Source: Anaerolineales bacterium (GTDB lineage Bacteria > Chloroflexota > Anaerolineae > Aggregatilineales > UBA2796). From it: 64,000 bases of DNA. The DNA lies in NCBI GenBank assembly GCA_015075625.1, contig JABTTZ010000001.1, forward strand, positions 1,736,001-1,800,000, given 5' to 3'. The notes below the pieces were generated by a model. That model was not told the origin of the DNA. It saw nothing but the letters and a program-made list of their open reading frames with translations, and made no database searches. Below, piece by piece: positions 1-8,763 of this stretch. Each line of letters begins with the position of its first letter. Position 1 is the first letter of the stretch. The position numbers were made by a program, and so were the translations under genes.

Positions 1-165
1 ACATTGCAGTACCCTCACTGGTTGGACTGTACCAGACCTCTTACAAGATGTACGGGCAGCGGTAGTCTCTACCCCTTGCTTCCCACAGCCTATCGTAATC
101 CACAAGTATAGTGTGATGACTCGGTTTGTCAACCGCTAGAGAGCAATCTTCTTGGAACATGCTCG
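1..165 (-). repeat. PL element copy 1 (diverged)
   Basis: This is the most decayed of eight copies of a dispersed element of about 165 bp. Read on the minus strand it still has TTGACA (127-132), a 16-bp spacer and TATACT (105-110), plus the conserved end that reads GTGAGGGTACTGCAAT. Most of the sequence between these parts has drifted from the other copies. Its left end may be cut by the window edge. Confidence 0.75.
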
Positions 166-180
166 GCGTTAGGCGGTTGC

Positions 181-396
181 CCCGCCGGGCGGGGAGGACG
201 CGGGGCTAAAGCCCACGCGCTAAGGCTGATCACCCCGTTGGGGCTTGAATATGGGACGCCTTTCAAGCCCTGTGGGGTGGTTACTTTCAGCCCGTCCCCT
301 TTAGGGGCGGGCGGATCATAGACGGACGCCCCCTGGGGCGTCCCTACGGGGGGCTAGGGGGCGCGGGGTTCTTTTAGACATGTTCCTATCGGACGA
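181..396. repeat. Family B GC-rich palindromic unit
   Basis: One family B unit. Inverted arms of the type TGATCACCCCGTTGGGGC...GCCCCGTAGGGGTGGTTA flank a short spacer, with outer GC hairpins on each side. From about 330 to 396 there is GC-rich filler. No gene is seen between the window start and 596. Confidence 0.8.
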
Positions 397-561
397 CTAT
401 TGCAGTACCGTCACTGGTTGGTCTGCAACCAGCCTTCTTACAAGAAGGGCGGGCGTCGTTCGTTTACCCCATGATCACCACTGCCTGCCCCATTGGTAAT
501 TATATCGTGATACGTGGGGCGTCAACCATTAAGGGGTCAATCTCCTTGAAAAATACTGTAG
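397..561 (-). repeat. PL element copy 2
   Basis: Full-length copy with its promoter on the minus strand: TTGACG (520-525), a 15-bp spacer and a perfect TATAAT (499-504). This is the only copy with a 15-bp spacer. Its promoter-distal end lies 35 bp before the start codon at 596, but the promoter reads away from that gene. Confidence 0.9.
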
Positions 562-595
562 GCTATTTCGGAAAGACCTTCTACAATCCCCAACC

Positions 596-2311
596 ATGAT
601 AGACATCCTCCCCTGGCTGCTCACGCTTGTCACCCTCCTCTCGCTCTATCCCTGTGCGCGTCTTGCCGTGCCGGAGGGCGATCTGATCCTCGTCGGCTGT
701 ACGGCGCTGGCGCTGGCGGCGGGCGCACTCTCCCTGACGATGCTTTGGTGTGGGCTGCTTGGGCTTCCCCTCGATTGGCGCATCCCTGCCGCTGTGGTCA
801 TTGGTGGCGGGGCGTGCGGGTGGCTTGTTTTAGGGCGGGCGATGCCCCTCTCCCTCCGAATGCCCCATCGAGAACGATCTGCGTTTCCTATCGCCGTGTG
901 GCTCAGCGGGAGCATTATCGGCGGGATGGTCGTCCTCATCCTGTTCAACGCCGCTTATGGCGTCTTTGCTATTGATGATGCGATTGCTATCTATGGCTGG
1001 CAAGGCAAACAGATTTACCTGAGCGGAACCCTCCCCGTAGGGATGCTTTACGAAACGTACCCGATGCTGCTGCCGCTGCTCTATGCCTTCACGCATAGCG
1101 CGGCGGGGTGGGTGAACGAAGGGCTGGCGCTTTTCGTCTCGGCGCTGCTCAGCGTGGGGAGCATTGGCGCGGCGTATTGCTTGGGAAGGGCGCTCTATGG
1201 CGGCGGGACGGGGAGGCTGGCGGCGCTGCTCTGCGCCCTAACGCCAATGGTCACCCATTGGGCATCGGCGGGCTATGCCGACCTGCCCACAGGGTTTTTC
1301 TATGGGATGAGCGCCGTTTACCTCTATCGTTTGGCGGATCGGGCTGCTCCCCATCCCCTCTCCGCTGCCCTCGCGGGGATTATGGCTGGCTTGGCGGCGT
1401 GGACGAAAAACAGCGGTCTGTTGATTCTGCCCGGAATCGGGCTGTGGCTGATTTCTCTGTGGTGGGGGGGAGGAATCCCCTTTCGGCGGGTGCTGATCTA
1501 TGGGGCGCTCTGTGCGGCGGGGGTGGCTGCCACCGCTGCCCCCTGGTATCTGCGCAGCTTGAGCATGGCGGGGGTCATCATCCCCCCGACGGGCTGGACG
1601 TGGCTGGCACAGCGGACGCTGACGACGCTTTTCCCCTACCTTGCCGATCCACGCTACGGGGTGATTGGGATCATCTTTAGCGCGGGAATTATCCTGACGG
1701 CGATCAGCGCGATTGCAGGCATCGCCCGACGGCGGCGAGATGCGGCAGGGGCGCTGCTGCTGGCGCTTTACCTACCCTTTTTCGCCGCGTGGTGGTGGCT
1801 TGTCTCTTACGATGGACGCTTTTTGTTGGCGCTCACGCCGCTGGTGGCGGTCATGGCGGGGCGGGTGGTGCGCCGTGTTCTGGATGGCATTGCCCCGCTG
1901 TTCGGCGCGAGAGAACGGCTAGGTGGGCTGTTCGCCGCTGTGGTGATGATCGTCCTTGCTTTGCCGGCGGCATGGAACGCCGTTGATTTTAAAGACGCCC
2001 TCATCGCTGATCCGCTCATGGGGCTTGGGCGGAAGTATGAGACTCGGCTTGGGGCGCGTTATGCGGCTGCGCTCTACTTGCGGGCGCATTTCGCCGGAAC
2101 ACAGGTCTGGACGACGGATGGCTTGCTCCCTTACCACGCCGAGGGCGTCCGGGTGACGGTGGGCAACCCCCCCCAAGCCGGGCAGTTGGCAGGCTATGCG
2201 GCGCTCGTCCTCATGCCCAACGAATCGCCTCCATCCTGGCTGCCGCTCTCTGAGCCGCTTTTTGAACGGGCGGGCTATCGCATCTACCTTCTGCCCCCCT
2301 CACCCTCGTAG
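596..2311 (+). CDS. Multi-pass membrane glycosyltransferase (PMT/GT39-like)
   Basis: Predicted integral membrane protein of 571 residues with about ten or more hydrophobic segments. The first extracytoplasmic loop holds an acidic pair (AIDDAIAIYGWQ, about residue 127), the usual position of the catalytic Asp in lipid-phosphate-sugar glycosyltransferases of the PMT/ArnT type (GT-C fold). The C-terminal 120 residues form a soluble tail without obvious motifs. Family knowledge suggests transfer of a sugar from a polyprenyl carrier outside the membrane; the acceptor cannot be told. It stands alone between a PL element and family B repeats. The family call is by general architecture, so it could be another GT-C clan. 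Confidence 0.65.
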   Translation: MIDILPWLLTLVTLLSLYPCARLAVPEGDLILVGCTALALAAGALSLTMLWCGLLGLPLDWRIPAAVVIGGGACGWLVLGRAMPLSLRMPHRERSAFPIAVWLSGSIIGGMVVLILFNAAYGVFAIDDAIAIYGWQGKQIYLSGTLPVGMLYETYPMLLPLLYAFTHSAAGWVNEGLALFVSALLSVGSIGAAYCLGRALYGGGTGRLAALLCALTPMVTHWASAGYADLPTGFFYGMSAVYLYRLADRAAPHPLSAALAGIMAGLAAWTKNSGLLILPGIGLWLISLWWGGGIPFRRVLIYGALCAAGVAATAAPWYLRSLSMAGVIIPPTGWTWLAQRTLTTLFPYLADPRYGVIGIIFSAGIILTAISAIAGIARRRRDAAGALLLALYLPFFAAWWWLVSYDGRFLLALTPLVAVMAGRVVRRVLDGIAPLFGARERLGGLFAAVVMIVLALPAAWNAVDFKDALIADPLMGLGRKYETRLGARYAAALYLRAHFAGTQVWTTDGLLPYHAEGVRVTVGNPPQAGQLAGYAALVLMPNESPPSWLPLSEPLFERAGYRIYLLPPSPS

Positions 2312-2678
2312 GGTCGCCGCGTGCGCCGGATCGCCCGCCCCTAAAGGGGACGGGCTAAGAGTAACCACCCCTACGGGGCTTGAAAGGCGTCCCATATCAT
2401 GGTGTATTCAAGCCCCAACGGGATGATCCGTAGGGGCGCCCGTCTTGCCAGAAGAACCCCGCACCCCCTACCCCCTCTCCCACGCAAGCGAGGAGAGGGG
2501 GAAAATTCATTCCCTTTCTCCGTTTACATGGGTTGCTATAGTAGGGGCGCCCCCTGGGGCGTCCGCACTCCCCCTACAGTATTTGCCGCTCCCCCTTTAT
2601 AATGAAGGCTATTTCTTGGAATCTTTTCCGACCACAGCAGCACATAACACACCTAACCACCAGCGAGGAACGCCCCAC
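2312..2678. repeat. Family B unit and family C fragment between genes
   Basis: From 2329 to 2425 is a family B unit with inverted arms of the GCCCC(N3)GGGGTGG type. From about 2457 to 2530 is a fragment of the family C sequence (CCCTCTCCCacgcaagcgaGGAGAGGGGG). The rest up to the alaS start contains no recognisable gene. Confidence 0.75.
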
Positions 2679-5363
2679 ATGAAAAAAATGACCAGCGCAG
2701 AGATCAGGCAGTCGTTCTTGGAGTTTTTCGAGGAAATGGGGCATAAGCCCGTCGCCTCGTCCTCCCTTGTGCCGGGGAACGACCCGACGCTGCTCTTTGC
2801 CAATTCGGGTATGGTGCAGTTTAAGGATGTCTTTTTGGGGGTGGATAAACGCCCTTATTCGCGGGCGGCGACAGCACAGAAGTGTATGCGCGTCTCCGGC
2901 AAGCACAACGACCTTGAAAACGTCGGACCCTCACCCCGCCACCACACCTTTTTCGAGATGTTGGGCAACTTCAGCTTTGGCGATTACTTTAAGCGCGATG
3001 CCTGCCGCTTTGCCTATGACCTCTTGACGAAGGTCTACGGCTTGCCGCCAGAGCGCCTGTTTTTCACCATCCACACCAGCGATGACGAGGCATTCCGCAT
3101 CTGGACGGAGGAAGTCGGCGTCCCCCAAGAGCGCGTTCACCGCCTGGGCGATAAATCAAACTTCTGGCAGATGGGCGAGACCGGTCCGTGTGGTCCGTGT
3201 TCGGAAATCTTCTGGGACTGGGAGCCGCACAAGCCCACCGATCACGACACGATTGCCCGCGAACACGTTGAGGACAGCGGGCGTCTGATTGAGATTTGGA
3301 ACCTCGTCTTTATGCAGTACAACCAAAAAGCGGACGGCTCACGCGAGCCGCTCCCTAAACCGAGTGTCGATACAGGGATGGGCTTAGAGCGCATCACGAA
3401 TGTGATGCAGAACACAGGGACGAACTACGAAACCGATTTGTTCGCCCCGATTGTGGCGCGGATTCAGGCGCTGAACGGGGCAAGCGATGGGCAGCGCAAG
3501 GCGGATTCGATCCCCTACCATGTCATTGCCGATCACATTCGGGCGGCAGCTTTCCTGATTGCCGATGGCGTCTTGCCCGGACCGAAAGATCGCGGCTCGG
3601 TGTGCCGGATGGTCATTCGGCGGGCGGCGCGTTACGGGCGGAAGATCGGCTTCACCGCGCCCTTCCTTGCCGAAGTTGCCGAGACGGTGATCGAGATCAT
3701 GGGCGGGCATTATAAAGAACTTCATGAAAAGCGCGAGGCGATCCGTAAGGCGATCACCCAAGAGGAAGTGCGCTTTTCCCGCACCCTGGAGGCGGGCTTG
3801 GCAAAACTCGATGAGATGTTGGAGAAACTCCCCACAGGCGGGACGCTCTCCGGGGCAGACGCCTTCTTCCTGAAGGGATCGCTTGGCTTGCCCTTTGAAG
3901 TCACCCGCGATATTGCCAAAGAGAAGGGCTATGCCCTAGACGAGGCGGCGTTCCTTGCCGAAGAAACGAAGCACAGCCTTGCCAGCGGCGGCGGGCAGGC
4001 GATGGGCGCCTTTGATGAAACGCAGGTGTATTCCACCCTGTTGAGGGGGTTGCAGGAACTTGGCGCGTTGGGCGCCGATGGCGTCACCTACGATCCCTAT
4101 GGAGACTTGGAACGGAACGTTCACATTCTAGCGATCCTCCGTGAGGGGCAGCCAGTGGAATCAGCAGCGGTGGGGGATCGGGTGGAAGTTGTCCTCGGCA
4201 AGACGCCCTTTTATGTCGAAGCGGGCGGGCAGGTCAGCGATACGGGCGTGATTCGTGGCGAGGGGTGGGCGATTGACGTAGAGGATATGAAACGTCCCGT
4301 TGGGGGGATGATCATCCACTATGGCGAGGTGGTCGAAGGGCAGCCGCGCATCGGCGTTTCCGGCGTGGCGCGGGTGGATGCCGCACGGCGGATGGACATT
4401 ATGCGCAACCACACGGCGACCCATCTGCTCCATGCCCAACTGCGAGCGGTGTTGGGGGCGCATGTCCAGCAGAAAGGGTCGCTGGTTGCCCCCGAACGGC
4501 TGCGTTTTGACTTCAGCCACGATGCGCCAATCACCCCCGAACAGATGGCGACGATCACGGCGGCGATCAACGAAGCGATCATGGCGAACCTTCCGGTGGT
4601 GGTTGCCGAAAAAGACCTTGCCACCGCACGAGACGAAGGGGCGATGGCGCTCTTTGGCGAAAAATATGGCGAGCGCGTCCGCACGGTGACCATCCAGAAA
4701 AACGGCGGGCGCTACAGCTACGAATTGTGCGGTGGGACACACCTTCCGGCAACGGCGGTGATCGGGACATTTGTGATTGCCGCCGAGGGTGGCGTAGCGC
4801 AAGGCGTCCGGCGCATTGAGGCGCTCACCGGACATGCGGCGCAGGGGTACATCAGCCGCCAGTTGGGGACGCTGCGCGGCATTGCGGCAGCGCTGAACAC
4901 CGCCCCCGATCAGGTTGGCGAACGCCTGACCGCCTTGCAGCAGGAGATTGCCGGCGCACGGGCAGAAAATCTGAAACTACAGCGGGCGCTGGCACGGGCG
5001 GCATTTGAAGCGCTGCGGAGCAAGACCGAACGCCTGAACGGAGTGAATGTCCTCGTGGCACAGGTGGAAGCCACCCCACCGGAGATGCTGCGCGAGATGA
5101 CCGATTGGTTTCGGGATGCCCTGAAATCGGGCGTCGTCGTTTTAGGGACGGTGAATGAGGGGAAACCCTCCCTTGTCGCCGCCGTGACTGGCGATCTGGC
5201 GAAGCGCGTTGGGGCGGGCGATGTGATCAAGAAGATCGCGCCGATTGTCGGCGGCGGCGGCGGTGGTAAGCCCACCATGGCGCAAGCGGGCGGCAAAGAC
5301 GCGGCAAAACTTAGCGAGGCGCTCAACGTGGCAAAGGTGTTCATCGGGGAAAAGGTGGGCTAA
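2679..5363 (+). CDS. alaS: Alanyl-tRNA synthetase
   Basis: Charges tRNA-Ala with alanine in the cytoplasm. At 894 residues it is a full-length AlaRS. The N-terminal class II catalytic core opens with TSAEIRQSFLEFFEEMGHK and includes the motif-2-like stretch RHHTFFEMLGNFSFGDYFK. The editing domain has the zinc-type motif HTATHLLHAQLR and the downstream partner CGGTHLPAT. The C-terminal DHHA1-like oligomerisation/C-Ala domain ends with the Gly-rich GGGGGGKPTMAQAGG. The start at 2679 is chosen because upstream in-frame codons translate repeat sequence, and family members begin at MKKMTSAEIR. The matching tRNA-Ala lies at 46.6 kb. No operon partner is seen. Confidence 0.97.
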   Translation: MKKMTSAEIRQSFLEFFEEMGHKPVASSSLVPGNDPTLLFANSGMVQFKDVFLGVDKRPYSRAATAQKCMRVSGKHNDLENVGPSPRHHTFFEMLGNFSFGDYFKRDACRFAYDLLTKVYGLPPERLFFTIHTSDDEAFRIWTEEVGVPQERVHRLGDKSNFWQMGETGPCGPCSEIFWDWEPHKPTDHDTIAREHVEDSGRLIEIWNLVFMQYNQKADGSREPLPKPSVDTGMGLERITNVMQNTGTNYETDLFAPIVARIQALNGASDGQRKADSIPYHVIADHIRAAAFLIADGVLPGPKDRGSVCRMVIRRAARYGRKIGFTAPFLAEVAETVIEIMGGHYKELHEKREAIRKAITQEEVRFSRTLEAGLAKLDEMLEKLPTGGTLSGADAFFLKGSLGLPFEVTRDIAKEKGYALDEAAFLAEETKHSLASGGGQAMGAFDETQVYSTLLRGLQELGALGADGVTYDPYGDLERNVHILAILREGQPVESAAVGDRVEVVLGKTPFYVEAGGQVSDTGVIRGEGWAIDVEDMKRPVGGMIIHYGEVVEGQPRIGVSGVARVDAARRMDIMRNHTATHLLHAQLRAVLGAHVQQKGSLVAPERLRFDFSHDAPITPEQMATITAAINEAIMANLPVVVAEKDLATARDEGAMALFGEKYGERVRTVTIQKNGGRYSYELCGGTHLPATAVIGTFVIAAEGGVAQGVRRIEALTGHAAQGYISRQLGTLRGIAAALNTAPDQVGERLTALQQEIAGARAENLKLQRALARAAFEALRSKTERLNGVNVLVAQVEATPPEMLREMTDWFRDALKSGVVVLGTVNEGKPSLVAAVTGDLAKRVGAGDVIKKIAPIVGGGGGGKPTMAQAGGKDAAKLSEALNVAKVFIGEKVG

Positions 5364-5689
5364 GCGCCCCTACAGGGGGCGGGCGGGATGGCGGGTTAGA
5401 CTGTCAACACACCCTATGTATCGCCACAAACGTCCTTTGGGGTGAAGACGATAGAACAACCGGTGCCACGATGTCTTTCAAGCCCCGAAGGGGTGGCGGC
5501 TTTCAGCCCGCTGCTTTAGCGGCGGGATCATGCGCCAGGCAGCCTGTTCATTGTGGTTGTACTTAGCCCCCTCAGCCTGCCAGAGGAGGGGGAAACACCC
5601 CCCAACGGCATCTGGCGGGTGCTTATTCGGCGCATCTCAGGCTATACTCGGCAGGTTTTACGGTTACGCTGCCAACGGAGTCCGCCTCT
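5364..5689. repeat. Half family B unit; otherwise empty gap
   Basis: From 5473 to 5530 lies one arm of a family B unit (GCCCCgaaGGGGTGG followed by the GCCCGCTGC...GCGGCGGGC hairpin). A possible -10 hexamer, TATACT, sits at 5643-5648, without a convincing -35. Nothing else is recognised. Confidence 0.6.
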
Positions 5690-6625
5690 ATGACCGATAC
5701 CGCTGATGTGACGCGGATTCTTTCCGACACACAAGCACCGACGCCCTCTGTCAGCGGAACAGCCCCCACCCCGCGCCCTTCTATCGTATTCGCGTTACGC
5801 CTTGTTTGGATTCTGAGCGTTACCGTGCTGTTCACCCATCATGTCGCGTTGGTGCTGCCTAACGCCTTTGTGGAATGGGCGACAACGAGCTGCTCGCTGT
5901 CTGCCTCCAATGGGATCATCCCCCGTCCCGCCTGTGCTTATGGCTTGGTTCTCTATCAATTTTTACTCCCCCTGATCGGGTCTGTCTTAGGGACGATCTT
6001 CTTTTGGCGACGCCCGACGGATCGTGTCCGTGCCTTAGCCGCCTTTTCCGCCTTGCTGCATGTTTTTTCTGCCCCTAGCGCGAATCTGCTGTTGATGAAT
6101 CATCCAGAGATCACCCCACTCCCCACGCTGATTTTCAATCTAACGGTTGTTATTTACTCCACAATGGGGTGGGTGTTTCCCTCTGGGCGGTTTGTCCCTC
6201 GGTGGGGGATGTTCATCAGCATGGCAGCGGCGGCGTGGGCAACCTTAGCGCTCGTATTTCCCGCCTTGTCGCCTTTTCAAACCCTTGCCAACGGCGGCTA
6301 TACGCGCAGTATTTTTTTCCTATCCATCTTTGCCGTGCCAGTTATTGCCGCACAGGTCTACCGCTACCGCGCCGTCTCCACCCCCACCGAACGCCAGCAA
6401 ACAAAATGGGTGGTGGTCGGCGTTGTCTTAGGGGCAGCCATCCACGGGGGGACGTTCCTTCTCTCCCATTTGCAACAAAAGCCGGAAAGTCCGCTCATTA
6501 TCAACCCCAATCTTCCGCCAGCAACGGTGAGGGTTTTAGAGCGCGTCTTGGCGAAAGAACCCAAAGACCGTTACCCAACAGCCAGCGCCTTTGTCCGCGC
6601 CTTGCAGTGGGCGTTGGCGCTTTAA
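5690..6625 (+). CDS. Chimeric protein: sensor-type membrane domain fused to a Ser/Thr-kinase C-lobe tail
   Basis: A 311-residue protein. Residues 1-25 are a Pro/Thr-rich cytosolic leader. Residues about 30-265 hold some seven hydrophobic helices ending in ERQQTKWVVVGVVLGA, a pattern familiar from membrane domains of Chloroflexota sensor histidine kinases. The last 40 residues (NPNLPPATVRVLERVLAKEP, then KDRYPTASAFVRALQWAL) instead match the very end of a Hanks-type Ser/Thr kinase, the final C-lobe helices with the R-Y-P-T-A signature. The kinase N-lobe, HRD and DFG motifs are absent, so it cannot phosphorylate. The simplest reading is an in-frame deletion or recombination that joined two genes. 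Whether it is expressed is unknown. Confidence 0.7.
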   Translation: MTDTADVTRILSDTQAPTPSVSGTAPTPRPSIVFALRLVWILSVTVLFTHHVALVLPNAFVEWATTSCSLSASNGIIPRPACAYGLVLYQFLLPLIGSVLGTIFFWRRPTDRVRALAAFSALLHVFSAPSANLLLMNHPEITPLPTLIFNLTVVIYSTMGWVFPSGRFVPRWGMFISMAAAAWATLALVFPALSPFQTLANGGYTRSIFFLSIFAVPVIAAQVYRYRAVSTPTERQQTKWVVVGVVLGAAIHGGTFLLSHLQQKPESPLIINPNLPPATVRVLERVLAKEPKDRYPTASAFVRALQWALAL

Positions 6626-6746
6626 GGCGTCTCCGAACAGGACGGCGTGAAGGGGGTAGTAGGGACGCATTGTATGCGTCCGTTTTTGCGCCCCCCATCC
6701 CCCGCCCCCTTCGCCGTACACAGGGGCGGGGGATAAGGGACTAGCT

Positions 6747-7835
6747 TCAGCCCACTTTGATCAAGACGTTATGAATGGCATCCGTGCCTTCGGGGAAGGG
6801 TTTCCCAAACAAGCCGCTCTCCAGCCGCGTTTGGCTGTAGCCTGTGGCGTCGGTGGCGCGGATGGCAACCTCATACAGTCCGGGCGCGGGCGGCGACCAA
6901 TCATAAAGCCACCATGTCCAAATTTTCCCCGACGGCGGGCGAATCAAGCGGGTGGGCGTCCATAGCGACTCCCCCTGATCCCTCGCGCTGATCCGCACTT
7001 CTACGGCGGTGATCACCCGCCCGCCGCCAAAGGCATAGCCTTCCAAGCGGATTGGGGCGGTGAAGGGGAGGACGGTTTTTTCCGGCTGGCGGATTGCCGA
7101 GTTCGTTTTCACCGTCGCCACATTCGACCACCCCCGATCCTCTTGCTCCCAATAGCCCAAACGGTCTTGGTCGGTCAGCGTGATGCGCGTGATCCATTTG
7201 GGCTGCTTCTGCCCATACACAGCCGGGATCAGCAGCCGCAGGGGGTAGCCGTGCGCGGGCGTCAGCGGCGCTCCCCCCGCACCATAAACAAGCCATGTGT
7301 CGGGATCGGTCAGGCGGCTGAGCGGGACGGCGGTGGTATAGCCATCTGCCGCTTCAAACAGGGCGTGCGTCGCCCCATCTTGAATCCCCGCCCGCGCCAA
7401 AAGCGGCGCAAGGGGCGTCCCCTCCCATTCAACGTTTCCGATCAGCCCCCCGCCAATCGGGTTGCTGATGCATTGCAGGGTACGTTCTTCTTTTTGAGAG
7501 GGGAGAGCGCGAATCTCCCCTTCGCTCAGGGTGAGCGGACTCTTCACCAAGCCATCAATGGTCAAGCGCCATGCCGCCGTATCAAAGGTTGGCTGCCCGC
7601 GAAAGGACATGATGTAGAGCCGCTCAATGGTGGTGAGCGGCACGCGGGCGGGGACGGGCGGGAGCGTCGCCGGAATCGCCGTGAGGGTCGGGGGAACGGA
7701 CGGGGAGGACGGCAATTCGTTGGGGGAGCGCGTTGTATACAGGGTTGGCACAGCCCGCCCCCCCGGACGGCAGCCCGCCACCGCCACCACCAGACCGATC
7801 AGGAATTTTCGCCGTGAGAGCCGTTCATTGGGCAT
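6747..7835 (-). CDS. Exported molybdopterin-dependent oxidoreductase (sulfite-oxidase fold)
   Basis: A 362-residue protein with a twin-arginine type N-terminus (RLSRRKFLIGLVVAVAGC). This combines RRKF with a lipobox-like AVAGC, so it is probably exported folded and perhaps lipid-anchored. The body is a sulfite-oxidase-type Mo-cofactor domain. The Mo-ligand Cys is in RTLQCISNPIGG, followed by GNVEWEGTPLAPLLARAG and the pterin-contact region HGYPLRLLIPAVYGQK. A C-terminal dimerisation-like beta domain follows (ITAVEVRISARDQGESLW). The substrate is unknown; relatives act on sulfite or on oxidised methionine (YedY/MsrP). No heme partner is adjacent. It is convergent with the preceding plus-strand gene. 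Confidence 0.85.
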   Translation of the reverse strand: MPNERLSRRKFLIGLVVAVAGCRPGGRAVPTLYTTRSPNELPSSPSVPPTLTAIPATLPPVPARVPLTTIERLYIMSFRGQPTFDTAAWRLTIDGLVKSPLTLSEGEIRALPSQKEERTLQCISNPIGGGLIGNVEWEGTPLAPLLARAGIQDGATHALFEAADGYTTAVPLSRLTDPDTWLVYGAGGAPLTPAHGYPLRLLIPAVYGQKQPKWITRITLTDQDRLGYWEQEDRGWSNVATVKTNSAIRQPEKTVLPFTAPIRLEGYAFGGGRVITAVEVRISARDQGESLWTPTRLIRPPSGKIWTWWLYDWSPPAPGLYEVAIRATDATGYSQTRLESGLFGKPFPEGTDAIHNVLIKVG

Positions 7836-7880
7836 ACTATCCGCCGCTGAACTCAGCTTACACCTTAACCTGAAATGATT

Positions 7881-8044
7881 CTACAGCATTTTTCAACGAG
7901 ATTGACCCCTCAGCGGTTGACAGACCTGTTTATCACGATAGACTTACCGATGGGCAGGCGGTGGTGATCAAGGGTAAACGAACGACGCCCGTCCTTCTTG
8001 TAAGAGGGCTGGTTGCAACCCAACCAGTGAGGGTACTGAATGAA
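7881..8044 (+). repeat. PL element copy 3, reading into the next gene
   Basis: The plus strand carries TTGACA (7917-7922), a 16-bp spacer and TAGACT (7939-7944), then about 95 bp of leader. The leader includes CTGGTTG-caacc-CAACCAG and the GTGAGGGTACTG end. The element stops 2 bp before the ATG at 8047, so it probably supplies promoter and 5' UTR for that gene. Confidence 0.9.
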
Positions 8045-8046
8045 AC

Positions 8047-8763
8047 ATGACGCCTATGCTCTCCTCATCCTCCCTTCATCTTTGGCGCGGACGGCTGGAC
8101 TCCGTTGCGCCGGAGCGCGTTTCTTTTTTGCTCAGCGGGGACGAAAGTGAACGGGCAAAACGCTACCTTTCGCCCCTTGTTCGGCGGCGGTTTATTGTGG
8201 CGCGGGGGCTGCTGCGGATCGTCTTAGGGCGTCTGCTTGACCTCCCGCCTGATCGACTCACCTTTCAGTATGGCGCGGATGGAAAACCCGCCCTTGCCGG
8301 AAAGCCCGCCGCCAGCGGACTTCAGTTTAATCTCGCCCATTCGGATGATTCCCTCTTAATCGGGATCACCCATAGGCGGGCAATTGGCGTTGATATCGAA
8401 CAGATTCGCCCGCTGGACGATCTGAAGGGCATGGCGGGGCATTACTTTAGCCCGGGCGAACATCGGGCGCTCTTAGCCCTGCCCGATTATGCCCGTCAGG
8501 ATGCTTTTTTCACCTGTTGGGCGCGGAAAGAGGCTTACATCAAGGCGCGGGGAGAGGGGATGAAGATTTCGCTGCGCAGCTTTGAGGTCACGGTGACACC
8601 CGGCGGTGCGCCGCGCCTTCTCCGTGCCGAGGGGGACGACCCAACGCGCTGGACGTTCTACGACGCCGCCCCAGAGAGCGGCTATGCGGGGGCGGCTGCC
8701 GTCCATGCCCTGATCAGCGAGATCGAAAGTCCGCTCTGGCACGATATTGAGATCGCCTCATGA
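8047..8763 (+). CDS. 4'-phosphopantetheinyl transferase, Sfp type
   Basis: Transfers the phosphopantetheine arm of CoA onto a serine of acyl- or peptidyl-carrier proteins. At 238 residues it matches the two-lobed Sfp type rather than the short AcpS type. Signature motifs are IGVDIEQIRPLDD (Mg/CoA-binding Asp and Glu) and FFTCWARKEAYIKARGEGM, which holds the W-x-x-K-E-A-Y-x-K block. The start lies 2 bp after a PL element. Its stop overlaps the start of the next gene by 4 bp (ATGA), implying translational coupling with the transporter. No carrier-protein megasynthase is in the window, so its client is not visible. Confidence 0.93.
   Translation: MTPMLSSSSLHLWRGRLDSVAPERVSFLLSGDESERAKRYLSPLVRRRFIVARGLLRIVLGRLLDLPPDRLTFQYGADGKPALAGKPAASGLQFNLAHSDDSLLIGITHRRAIGVDIEQIRPLDDLKGMAGHYFSPGEHRALLALPDYARQDAFFTCWARKEAYIKARGEGMKISLRSFEVTVTPGGAPRLLRAEGDDPTRWTFYDAAPESGYAGAAAVHALISEIESPLWHDIEIAS

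Noticed and set aside
2445-2678. In-frame upstream extension of alaS by 78 codons
   Set aside because: The added codons translate family B/C repeat sequence, and AlaRS proteins begin at the internal ATG at 2679.
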